Of a DNA stretch of 64,000 nt, positions 1-8,552 are shown piece after piece. Location: assembly GCF_030325625.1 (NCBI RefSeq), contig NZ_JACAIS010000003.1:496001-560000 (forward strand), written 5' to 3'. Both the position numbers and the translations under genes were made by a program. This stretch comes from Sphingobacterium sp. N143 (GTDB lineage: Bacteria > Bacteroidota > Bacteroidia > Sphingobacteriales > Sphingobacteriaceae). Each line of letters begins with the position of its first letter. Position 1 is the first letter of the stretch. The notes under the pieces were generated by a model. It was not told the DNA's origin, did not search any database, and saw only the letters and a program-made list of their open reading frames with translations.

Positions 1-388
1 GCCGACGGTCAGTGCTATCCCGGCCAGCTAAGCTATCCTTTGTCTGCTTGAATGATTCAGCCACATCCTTCAGAATATTACGAGCTTGGTTAGTCTTGCG
101 CCTGGTGTAGGACACTATACTATCAGCTTTGAAGGTGACCGATCCGTCAGGTCCTACCTTCACGTCAGTACCAGGTGTTGGGAATATTTTTAGTTTATCA
201 TCGGTCTCGCTGGTTGTGTTTGATGTCTCCTTAGATTTATCCACCTTTCCGGTTGTCGTCTCAGTCGAAACCTTTACATCACTCGAAACTGACACAGCGT
301 CAAGCTGCTTGTTAATCTTCGTTGTCTTTCGGAATAGCCCGCACCCTGATAACAGGATGCAGACAATCAATATCAGTGTTAATCTCAT
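1..388 (-). CDS. Phage lipoprotein at the end of the lysis cassette (partial)
   Basis: This frame opens with ATG at 388-386 and stays open to the left edge, so the C-terminus is missing. The first residues read MRLTLILIVCILLSGCGLF, a lipoprotein signal peptide with lipobox LSGC, followed by a Lys/Thr/Ser-rich, probably extended or helical chain. The ATG overlaps the stop of the preceding tiny gene as ATGA, so translation is coupled. An outer-membrane lipoprotein right behind endolysin and membrane genes suggests an outer spanin (o-spanin) role, but this is inference from position and signal only. It was checked by reading the reverse complement; no stop occurs in frame up to position 1. Confidence 0.6.
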   Translation of the reverse strand, partial: MRLTLILIVCILLSGCGLFRKTTKINKQLDAVSVSSDVKVSTETTTGKVDKSKETSNTTSETDDKLKIFPTPGTDVKVGPDGSVTFKADSIVSYTRRKTNQARNILKDVAESFKQTKDSLAGRDSTDRR

Positions 389-558
389 AACTTCTCGATT
401 TTAGTGGACAGATCCGTTAGCTTTCCGGCTAGACTATCCAGTTTCGGGACAACATCCTCAATAGGTTTTACGAGGTCATTACCCCGGATTACTTCTATCT
501 TAGTACTTGCGTCTGAGTACGTCGTACTGACCATCAGTATTAAAATGAACCATTTCAT
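385..558 (-). CDS. Tiny secreted or membrane-tethered phage protein
   Basis: A 57-residue frame starting at 558. The start is supported by an AGGAGG motif 6-12 bases upstream and by ATGA overlaps at both ends: its ATG overlaps the TGA of the upstream gene, and its TGA overlaps the ATG of the downstream lipoprotein gene. The N-terminus MKWFILILMVSTTYSDA is a short hydrophobic stretch that looks like a signal peptide or an anchor. The remaining roughly 40 residues are polar with heptad-like Leu/Ile spacing. I do not recognise a family. Position between a one-helix membrane protein and a lipoprotein makes a lysis accessory role likely. Confidence 0.6.
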   Translation of the reverse strand: MKWFILILMVSTTYSDASTKIEVIRGNDLVKPIEDVVPKLDSLAGKLTDLSTKIEKL

Positions 559-869
559 TTCCTACCTCCTATTTTATCTTTTTGTTGCTGAGCGACACTG
601 TCGACCTTAACCGCTGCGCTGTCTACTTTAGTTGCGGCTTGGTTGACTTTCTCGACGGCCGGCTCCATTCTGTTCTTAACTTCCAATAGCATTTGTTGAT
701 ACAGGCGCTCCTGCATTTCAGACTTATCTTCCTGCAAGCTGTTGACTTTATTGAATAGGATGATGATCGCCGTGAGCATTATCCCCATCATTCCAGTTAC
801 TAAACCTGTCCGTAATTTCCCCGTAATTCCGAAGTCTTTGAACTCCTTTTCTTGCTTGCTTTCTGCCAT
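555..869 (-). CDS. One-helix phage membrane protein, holin or inner-spanin candidate
   Basis: 104 residues from ATG at 869, which overlaps the endolysin stop as TAATG. A GTG nine bases upstream is in frame, but the coupled ATG is the more natural start. A charged N-terminal segment of about 25 residues precedes one transmembrane helix (about residues 22-40, rich in Met/Ile/Leu). A long amphipathic coiled-coil-like region with repeated KVDSAAVKVDSVA units and a basic C-terminus follows. One helix plus a coiled coil next to an endolysin and a lipoprotein fits an i-spanin or a class III-like holin. Sequence alone does not decide between them. Confidence 0.65.
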   Translation of the reverse strand: MAESKQEKEFKDFGITGKLRTGLVTGMMGIMLTAIIILFNKVNSLQEDKSEMQERLYQQMLLEVKNRMEPAVEKVNQAATKVDSAAVKVDSVAQQQKDKIGGRK

Positions 870-1510
870 TATTTCCACAAACTAGCATAATAATTCACTT
901 TGGCCCGACGATCGTCAAGGCCGTTATATCCCCCATTTACAGCACGGCATACTGCACGGATACTTGCTTCCGAAAGATCCTTAGCTTTGGCCCAGATGTT
1001 TTTGAAGTCGAACTCCCGGACAGCCGTGGTAAAGTAGTAGGCCGATTCCCCGATCAGATCAGGATTATCATACAACTCCTGGCCGCCATATCGTTTATAA
1101 TCGAAGCCACCGGTACATTGCAATGCGCCGCCGCCACGGTATTTCCAGCCATCGCCGGGCTTGGTGTTTCCCAGCTCCGCGGCCTTTTTAGGATTGCCTA
1201 ATCCGTAAACCCGTTCCGCTAATGCCCACGGATTGCCAGCCAAACGCCCTGCTTCTGCCACAGTGACTTTTGCCGAATGCCGGCCGACACCGAAAATTTG
1301 CATTATTCGTGGAGCTGTGTAGTTCATATTCTCCCGTACAATTGTGAACCCTCCGCTTTCGTGGTGGATATTGGCAAAGAAGTGTATCGTCTGAATACGG
1401 GTACGACCAAACTTTGCTGCAAACTTAGACAGTGTCTCTCTGCCAATAACACCGTCGGGAGCTGCCCCGACGGATTTCTGTAATTCCTTTATTCTATCTC
1501 TTGCTGTCAT
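869..1510 (-). CDS. GH19 chitinase-type endolysin
   Basis: 213 residues. Residues 1-35 look like a shortened peptidoglycan-binding domain (LQKSVGAAPDGVIGRETL). The rest is a glycoside hydrolase 19 lysozyme/chitinase fold: HFFANIHHESGGF carries the likely catalytic Glu51, and YRGGGALQCTGGFDYKRYG (from residue 124) matches the conserved substrate-cleft motif. The family cleaves the beta-1,4 glycan backbone, and in phages it serves as endolysin. There is no signal peptide, so a holin is needed for release, in line with the small membrane gene that follows. The start overlaps the stop of the tail-fibre gene by 4 bp. Confidence 0.9.
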   Translation of the reverse strand: MTARDRIKELQKSVGAAPDGVIGRETLSKFAAKFGRTRIQTIHFFANIHHESGGFTIVRENMNYTAPRIMQIFGVGRHSAKVTVAEAGRLAGNPWALAERVYGLGNPKKAAELGNTKPGDGWKYRGGGALQCTGGFDYKRYGGQELYDNPDLIGESAYYFTTAVREFDFKNIWAKAKDLSEASIRAVCRAVNGGYNGLDDRRAKVNYYASLWK

Positions 1511-4167
1511 ACCAAACTACTCTTGATTACCTCTCTTAACATATTGGCCAGACTCTCAGTCCCGAACTTTAAAGCATAGTTGTCGTTTCTGACATAATCA
1601 GGCACAATCTGGAAATTTTCGTTAATTTCCATCAGATAAGACTTATATCCCAAAGCATCATAATACTTATAGGTCATACCCCCACTAGCTGCACTACTCA
1701 CCCTTACAAAAGGAACATCATCACCCTGGGGCGCAGTAGGTAATTTCTTCTTGTATTCTCTGGCCAATCGTCTTGCCCATGCTTGAGCAGATGGATTTGT
1801 CTTTTGAGTTGTTATAACCCATGATATATCCTTAGGGTCTGTAGTTGAATTTACAAACGTATGAAAGTCAAAAGCTATAGCCCCAGTAACAAACTCGGCT
1901 TGCAGCAAGGCAGAAACTGCCTGAGTTTCTATTTCGGATAAAGGAGATGGCCCCCTGTAATCCTGATCAGATGGATTATCAGAACCTCCCGCCCAACCTA
2001 CTGGATAATTTCTGTTTGGATCGACTCCATTTAAATTCTTTCTCCCAGGACTTAATCCTAACGCATTTTGATTCCATTGATAGGGACTTGCGCAAGCCAC
2101 AACAACGAATTCGCAGTTCCACCTTAATGCTTCCAAAAATTCATCATCTTTCCATTGATTACAGATAGCATCCATAAGAATCCAAGCAGCCATGCCGCAA
2201 GTTTTCTCCCCACCATGAGTAGCCGCTGTTATGACTATCTTCAATCTTTCGTCACCTCCAAATCCTGTGTTTTTAATTAGGTTTGATGGCCTGAACCTGT
2301 AATAATACAATGGCAGTCTAGCTCCTCCCGTGTCTTCTTGTTCGCCAAATTGTGTCTTAGATACGTAATCTGGGAACTGTGAAACCAATCCATCATACAA
2401 CCCATATAGATAGTCAACAAATTGATCCTTCAATACTATTGGGTCAGTATCTGTCATGCTTAATGTTGTTGTAGCGTTGTAATATGGCACATCAGTATCG
2501 AAAGAAAACTTTCTTTCTAATGTTACCTGACCTGAAGGCCGAGGTTGTCCATTGACATAATAATCTGGAATGCCATTTACCACTAACTCGTTGGTTGAGG
2601 AATTATGGTAGAATGTCGCTATCATAACCAAAGCTGTATCCAACGAACCCATCTGAGATATCAATGAAGTAATTAGAGTGCCGCCTGACCGTTGAAACAA
2701 CAGAGCGTAATAACCACTTGTGTTCGCAGGGAAATCAACAATCTGACCGGCGGTTATCAGCATTCTCTCATTTGGAATGACTACAGCTGAGGTGCCGGAT
2801 GTTAATATCTTTCGGTTTGCCAAATCAAAATTGATGGAACTTGCCGGGCCGGAAAAGAAACCGATGTTTCTCGGATTTCTCTCTTTCCACCTAGCCGAAA
2901 CACCAGGTACACTACCTACAATTGGATTGGGATCTTGAGCTACCCATTCCCTGCCATTATACATAACGGATTCACCAACCCTATAAGCCCTATCAACCCA
3001 TGATGGTAAAATAAAACTTCTAGGCTGACTATTAATAAAATAATCAGTTATTCCATTAACATTAAATGTATTAGTATTACTGTTATGATAAAAAGTCGCT
3101 AGAAAAAACAGACGGCTTGATACTGTATCAAGTGAAGCTATAGGAACAATACTTATTACTCCTGCAATTGTGGATAATATCGCATAATATCCACCTGTTT
3201 CCGATGGAAAATCAATTGTTTGCGGAGTATTAATGATTATCCTTTTATCATTTATACTAAAGGAAACTGTACCTGTAATATATAACTTCCTCTCATTAAG
3301 ATTGAAATTCAAATATGAAGGCGATGCAGTCAACTGACCTCTACGGAACTTATCTATAGGTAACCACCGATCTGATATCTCAGGCTCAGAACCTTCCAAT
3401 GTATCTTGAACAGCTTCCCAAAAATAGTTCTTGTCATAAACTACACTTCCGGACTTGTATTTCCTGCCTACCCATGTAGATTTATACCCTTCTTTTTTTA
3501 TACTGTTCACTAGGTAGTCTGCTAATCCATTTACCACAAATTCACCCGTAGTATTATTGAGGAATACCGTCGCTATGAATAGGTTAGTATTTGGCAATGA
3601 ACCTAATGCTGTTTGAAGATAAATAGCAAAATTAAGGGTTGAAGGATCAAAAATTAATGCATAATAACCTGTAGTTTCTACCGGGAAGTCTATTGTTTGC
3701 GGAGTATTATAAAGATATCTTGTCTTACCGATATTAACTGACCCTATACCCGTAACTGTCAGCTTCCTTGTTACTACGTTGAAATCGAATGATCCTGAAT
3801 CAGAATTAACTACACCAATAGGTAAAGGCTGTTGTGGCAACTCCACACTACTCCCTAAGCTCCAGGTGGTGCCGTCCCACCATAGATTCATGATAGATCC
3901 TTCTGGGTTTGTAAATGTTTGACCATTCCAGGTCCAGTCTCCTGGTTCTATGATCTGCATTTTACGTGTTTCACCTGATGGTCCTGCAGGCAATGCCCCG
4001 GCCGGGACTGGTTTCATTTCTATGCCTTGAATACTTATAAATTGATTGGCTAATTCAAAATCGGTATACTGTGCTTCCCCTGTAGCGTTTTTACCTATCA
4101 TCATTTTGTCGGCTCCGGTAATTTCCGTAGCCTTATCCATTCCGTCCCAAAAATTTACTGTTGCCAT
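1507..4167 (-). CDS. Tail fibre/receptor-binding protein with C-terminal M14-type zinc peptidase domain
   Basis: 886 residues. The N-terminal 110 residues are collagen-like/attachment sequence. Three repeats of about 100 residues follow (about 116-222, 276-382 and 436-542), each with an FDFN/FNLN start, an ItFP-S/TGYYA core and a VNGxxDYxxN end. Between them are two linkers (about 230-270 and 388-430) of the form W..Y..G..V.Y....W.A, resembling CBM5/12-type sugar-binding modules. Residues about 610-886 carry the full M14 carboxypeptidase pattern: HGGE (H651, E654), DPNRNYP (N718-R719), H769 in DFH and the catalytic-type Glu847. The role is probably host-surface binding plus cleavage of a peptide, perhaps peptidoglycan stem peptides; the substrate is inferred. 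Confidence 0.85.
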   Translation of the reverse strand: MATVNFWDGMDKATEITGADKMMIGKNATGEAQYTDFELANQFISIQGIEMKPVPAGALPAGPSGETRKMQIIEPGDWTWNGQTFTNPEGSIMNLWWDGTTWSLGSSVELPQQPLPIGVVNSDSGSFDFNVVTRKLTVTGIGSVNIGKTRYLYNTPQTIDFPVETTGYYALIFDPSTLNFAIYLQTALGSLPNTNLFIATVFLNNTTGEFVVNGLADYLVNSIKKEGYKSTWVGRKYKSGSVVYDKNYFWEAVQDTLEGSEPEISDRWLPIDKFRRGQLTASPSYLNFNLNERKLYITGTVSFSINDKRIIINTPQTIDFPSETGGYYAILSTIAGVISIVPIASLDTVSSRLFFLATFYHNSNTNTFNVNGITDYFINSQPRSFILPSWVDRAYRVGESVMYNGREWVAQDPNPIVGSVPGVSARWKERNPRNIGFFSGPASSINFDLANRKILTSGTSAVVIPNERMLITAGQIVDFPANTSGYYALLFQRSGGTLITSLISQMGSLDTALVMIATFYHNSSTNELVVNGIPDYYVNGQPRPSGQVTLERKFSFDTDVPYYNATTTLSMTDTDPIVLKDQFVDYLYGLYDGLVSQFPDYVSKTQFGEQEDTGGARLPLYYYRFRPSNLIKNTGFGGDERLKIVITAATHGGEKTCGMAAWILMDAICNQWKDDEFLEALRWNCEFVVVACASPYQWNQNALGLSPGRKNLNGVDPNRNYPVGWAGGSDNPSDQDYRGPSPLSEIETQAVSALLQAEFVTGAIAFDFHTFVNSTTDPKDISWVITTQKTNPSAQAWARRLAREYKKKLPTAPQGDDVPFVRVSSAASGGMTYKYYDALGYKSYLMEINENFQIVPDYVRNDNYALKFGTESLANMLREVIKSSLV

Positions 4168-4170
4168 GTT

Positions 4171-6453
4171 TTACTTTATATTAGAATCTTCAAAATATGA
4201 GTAGATGTACTCTTTAGTTTCTCTTTCAGTGTTTACGATTTCTGCTAGTACTCCGGTAAAACTTGATCTGAGATAATCAATTGTTCCCTCTACTAGGATG
4301 AATCGTTTATTGTTTAAATACTTGCCGATGTTGGCCGTTATATATCTATTTTTATTGTCCTGTAAATAGTCGTTATTTTCATTTACCAGTATGTATTTCT
4401 CGCTTACACATCTTATTGCAAATCGGTTGAATGGATTAATCCTGTTAAGATCAAACCCTATTCTTAACTCATCGTGTGCACGGGCGTATGATTTTGTAAA
4501 TTGCCTAAGTGAATGGAGTAGTAATGGCTGGCGTGTATCATCCCAAGGGGTGTACCAGTCTTTAGTCATCTGACCTTCTTGATTGTATATTATGCTTAAT
4601 GAGTCTTCGCGGTACGGGTAGAAATATCCATTCTGACCAAATGTTTGAAAGTCACCCCACATGATATTACGACGATCTGTTGGCTTTGTAAATCTTTCTT
4701 GGAGCATTGTTTGGAATACTACTCCTTTGGGGACCTGATTGTCGTTATTAAATGATATAGTAAGGTTTTTAATGAAGCTTGTTATGTTTATTAATCCATC
4801 ATTCCATCCACTTTTTTTGTATGCTACATTAGGATACAATCTCACAAAAAATATCGCTGTTTTCATGTCATAATCCTGATCTGATCCAGGAGCTATATTT
4901 ATTGTTTGTTCTAATACAATATCTGCTGATACTTGGCCGCTCCTGTATTTATCAGGAAATACTACCGGAATAACATCAGTTGTTGAAGTATTGACAGGCC
5001 AGAAATAATAGTCATTAGAGAACTGCTGTTTCCATATTGTTCCTCTAGGATCTGAATTAACATCAGGGGACAACGAAAACAATGATTCAACGCCAGCACT
5101 GTTTTTAATTTTCATAAACAAACCAATGTTCAGACCTGTATTTGGTTTACCAACTGCTGAAATGTTTAATGTAAAAGATGATTTTTCCCCATTATAAGTA
5201 ATTACCTTAAAATCTTCTGATTGAATAATCCAATCATCAATGTTAACTGTATTTGGTATCGGGGGAAAATTTTCAGAATCATCTGATAAATTGATTATCC
5301 GGTAATTTGACACTAATGGCCTATAAAAGCTTCGTTCAACATCATAACTGACATTTCCATTATCGTTATATAAAGTTGGCTCAAAGTTGGATAATGATGT
5401 TTGCAACGGAACATCAGGATTAACAGTCCAATAATCTATATTATCCACTTCATTAGTATCGCTACTGAAAGTAAAATTATATGGATAAATCATATCAGGC
5501 CCGTTATTAAGAAGATATGTATTTTTGGCACCTGCTGGGATCACAGTTCTTTCACCACCAGTATCAATTTCGTTAAAAAATGTTTCTCCAAAAGTTACAT
5601 TTGATTTTGATATGAAATTACCAGTATAACCATATCTCCATAAGGTACCACCACCAATTTCATGGTTATATTTATTTACAACCCACCATTCCCCATTGTA
5701 TTGAGTCAATAGGCAATTAAACTCATCTAAAATACCTTGTATGATAGTATAACACTTTTCTAGATCCCCTTTCTCGATATCCTTTATTGCCCTCCATTCT
5801 GACACAAATGATCCTGCCAATGGATTTATATCTTCACTAACAAACTGATCACAGTATAGATCACACACTATATTAATCGGCAGATCTAAGCTTGTTTCAT
5901 AAAGGCATTTAACAAGGATGCTTAATTGAGAAACTTTGTCTGTAATCAAGGTATCAACTGGGTAATCAACATCCTTAAGTATTCCTAATCTATCGGAGGC
6001 AGTCAAGCTAATTACCGGGTTACTTTCGATTGCTACATTAAAAAAATCAGGAGTTACAAAACCTATCCATTCAATTTTATCGTTATACTTGAAGACACAC
6101 CTCAATTCTGTCTCATTAGAAGTAGCCAGGTCATCAATGTTAAAAAGCATGTCTTCGTAAAACTCCATGGTCGCCGAAGTTGCTCGGATAGCCCCTCCCT
6201 TCTCTCCCCTATCATTTCGAAATGTTAATGAAAAAGGATTTGCACTTCCTTCTATCTTATTTTTATCCCGTTCTGGATCATATGTACCATCTACATTAAC
6301 TGTAATAAACCTTCCCCGGTCATCTTGTAAATAGTCTTCGTTATTTACAATAATAAATGCCTGTCCTACATATTCATCTACTTGTAGTTCTATCGTAAGT
6401 TTGTCACCATCACGATTACAATAGTTCAATATGTATTTAGTGTTATATGCCAT
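4171..6453 (-). CDS. Tail tip/baseplate-type protein
   Basis: 760 residues, starting at an ATG that overlaps the tape-measure stop (TAATG). It has no signal peptide and no membrane helix, and is rich in beta-prone Asn/Tyr/Ile sequence. Position directly after the tape measure and before the fibre is where siphoviruses keep distal-tail and tail-tip hub proteins. I recognise the general type from Bacteroidota prophages but cannot assign a named family. A motif near the N-terminus (about residues 36-53, NNEDYLQDDRGRFITVN) is repeated near the C-terminus (about 691-708, NENNDYLQDNKNRYITAN). Confidence 0.7.
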   Translation of the reverse strand: MAYNTKYILNYCNRDGDKLTIELQVDEYVGQAFIIVNNEDYLQDDRGRFITVNVDGTYDPERDKNKIEGSANPFSLTFRNDRGEKGGAIRATSATMEFYEDMLFNIDDLATSNETELRCVFKYNDKIEWIGFVTPDFFNVAIESNPVISLTASDRLGILKDVDYPVDTLITDKVSQLSILVKCLYETSLDLPINIVCDLYCDQFVSEDINPLAGSFVSEWRAIKDIEKGDLEKCYTIIQGILDEFNCLLTQYNGEWWVVNKYNHEIGGGTLWRYGYTGNFISKSNVTFGETFFNEIDTGGERTVIPAGAKNTYLLNNGPDMIYPYNFTFSSDTNEVDNIDYWTVNPDVPLQTSLSNFEPTLYNDNGNVSYDVERSFYRPLVSNYRIINLSDDSENFPPIPNTVNIDDWIIQSEDFKVITYNGEKSSFTLNISAVGKPNTGLNIGLFMKIKNSAGVESLFSLSPDVNSDPRGTIWKQQFSNDYYFWPVNTSTTDVIPVVFPDKYRSGQVSADIVLEQTINIAPGSDQDYDMKTAIFFVRLYPNVAYKKSGWNDGLINITSFIKNLTISFNNDNQVPKGVVFQTMLQERFTKPTDRRNIMWGDFQTFGQNGYFYPYREDSLSIIYNQEGQMTKDWYTPWDDTRQPLLLHSLRQFTKSYARAHDELRIGFDLNRINPFNRFAIRCVSEKYILVNENNDYLQDNKNRYITANIGKYLNNKRFILVEGTIDYLRSSFTGVLAEIVNTERETKEYIYSYFEDSNIK

Positions 6454-8552
6454 TATGATAGTCTGTTGTTACGGGTGTTATTAATATCGAATGAGCCTAC
6501 TAAATCATCGCCCTTTATGCGTAAATCCACTGTTTGCTGCCTTTCATTATTGTATAATGCTCCACGATAAGAAGAATAGTCCTGTGATTGATATCCAAAA
6601 TAACCGCCATTAGTACCTGATTCTACAGACCTACTAACGGATGATGATGCAAATGACCCTAAAGCAACTAAAGCAGCACCTGCAGCAATTGCTAAAAATG
6701 GGTTAGATACCATAAACTTGAGAGCAATACCTGCAGTACCAAAAGCTATCATTTGCTCCCCAATTTGCTTAGCAAGTCCCCCCAGAGTTGATATCAAAGA
6801 GTCGCCAATAGCTCCTAAAATATTCCCACCTGTGGCTAATGCTTCGCCCAAGGCAGACATTGAATTAGATATAACCGACACTAATCCATCGCCCATTATT
6901 TCACCAATAGCATCACGCGTTGTTTCAAATCTTGATTTAATATCATCAAGGCCTTTAGCTAAAGGATTTATATTTAAATCACCAGGTTGAATATCAGGTA
7001 GGGTAAAATCTAGTGAAGGATCGGCTGTTGCGGGCTTCATTTTAGATATTACAGCATCAAGCTGTTCCTCTAATTTCATGCCCCCTATTAAGGCTATTTT
7101 GAAAGGATCAACATTACCGATTTCCTTGATAACTTCATATATTTCATTGTATTTAATATCTATGTTTTCAAGCTGGGTAATTAATAAACGTTGATCTCTA
7201 CCTTGTTGAATAAACTGATTTAACTCGGTGTTTAGACCTGCAATTTTATCGGTTAGGTCCTCTACCTTGTCAACTCCCAGGCCGTACTGATTATTGACGG
7301 CAATCTGGTTTGTTATAGCTATATTCTCAAGATCATTAATACCTTCTTGTAATACTGCTCTTTTTAATAGGTTATCTGCTTTTTGTTTTTCAAGTTTAGC
7401 AATACGATCATTTAACATCATTGATCGATCAAGTGCATCAGCCGTTCTTATAGCCACTTCTGCTTGATCTTTACCTGAACCAAGTGTTACACTATTTCGT
7501 AAACTTTCAGCCTTAATCTTATTTTGAGCAATTGCGGTCTTGTTGAGATCAATTTCTTTTTGCAATGCCTTATTTGTTTCATCTAAGGCAATTTGCTGTG
7601 AAAACTTTTCACCAATCTTACCATATGCCGCCTGTGCTCGTGCAGTTGCTAAAATAGATTTACTCAATTCATCGTATGCTCCTTTAGCTTTCCCCAACAT
7701 TATCTGTTCAGAATTGAACTTCCCAAATAATTCTGGATACTGCTTAATTAACCTTTGAGCAGCATTTTTACGCTCATCAACACTTTGAGTTGTATCTTGT
7801 GAAATTGAATATAATGCTCTTAATTCAGAAGCTTCTTGACCTGATGACTTTGCTGCTTCATACATCACTGTAGAAACATCAGAAAGACTTTCCACAAGCT
7901 TGTCAAATTCACTTTTGTTATCCTTTGTTGCTTTATTAGCCCTTTGGGACCACATTGTATAAGCTGTCCATGCTGAAGTGATAGCAGCCACACCTAACGC
8001 TAGAAGGTTACCAGATGAAAGCATGCTGGCAAAGGTTGCTTTTATTGCGGCCCCTGTACTACCTGTTTGAGACTTTAGTACAGCAAAGTTTGAAGTTAAC
8101 TGTTGAATATTGTTACCAATACCCATCATACCGAAAGGAGCATCTTGTATAATCCTGTTAAATTCCATCGCAACACCATTTGCAGCTCCGAATGACCTTG
8201 TTAGGTTATTTACTCCGTTTACCGTTGATGGAGGAACTATATTTTTTGTAGCATTGCCTGCCTGTAATCCAAGGTTTTTTAATCTTTCAATCTCATCCTG
8301 CGTCTCTTTTATCCTGATATTGTATTTGGAAATACTTTTAATATCAGTAGCATTCTCAAGGTTTTGTTTTAATAATGTTAATCTATTTTGGAGACCGCCA
8401 ATAGAGTTACCGTTTACTTTCTTAAAAGCATTGTTAATGGCATTAATATCCTTTTGGGTCTTGCTCGCAAAATTATCGAACTCCTTCCCAGCTTTTTTAA
8501 TATTACCACTCCAGTTGGTTAAATCTGCTTCAAGTTTTGCGCTAAACCCCAT
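6453..8552 (-). CDS. Tail tape measure protein
   Basis: 699 residues. Helical, Lys/Asn/Gln-rich coiled-coil sequence dominates (about 1-110 and 210-500). Hydrophobic Ala/Gly-rich segments (LLALGVAAITSAWTAYTMW and NPFLAIAAGAALVALGSFA) are typical of the membrane-active parts of tape measure proteins. In siphoviruses this protein sets tail length; at roughly 0.15 nm per residue, a rule of thumb, the tail would be about 100 nm. The ATG at 8552 overlaps the end of the shifted chaperone frame by 11 bp, again typical of tail operons. Confidence 0.9.
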   Translation of the reverse strand: MGFSAKLEADLTNWSGNIKKAGKEFDNFASKTQKDINAINNAFKKVNGNSIGGLQNRLTLLKQNLENATDIKSISKYNIRIKETQDEIERLKNLGLQAGNATKNIVPPSTVNGVNNLTRSFGAANGVAMEFNRIIQDAPFGMMGIGNNIQQLTSNFAVLKSQTGSTGAAIKATFASMLSSGNLLALGVAAITSAWTAYTMWSQRANKATKDNKSEFDKLVESLSDVSTVMYEAAKSSGQEASELRALYSISQDTTQSVDERKNAAQRLIKQYPELFGKFNSEQIMLGKAKGAYDELSKSILATARAQAAYGKIGEKFSQQIALDETNKALQKEIDLNKTAIAQNKIKAESLRNSVTLGSGKDQAEVAIRTADALDRSMMLNDRIAKLEKQKADNLLKRAVLQEGINDLENIAITNQIAVNNQYGLGVDKVEDLTDKIAGLNTELNQFIQQGRDQRLLITQLENIDIKYNEIYEVIKEIGNVDPFKIALIGGMKLEEQLDAVISKMKPATADPSLDFTLPDIQPGDLNINPLAKGLDDIKSRFETTRDAIGEIMGDGLVSVISNSMSALGEALATGGNILGAIGDSLISTLGGLAKQIGEQMIAFGTAGIALKFMVSNPFLAIAAGAALVALGSFASSSVSRSVESGTNGGYFGYQSQDYSSYRGALYNNERQQTVDLRIKGDDLVGSFDINNTRNNRLS

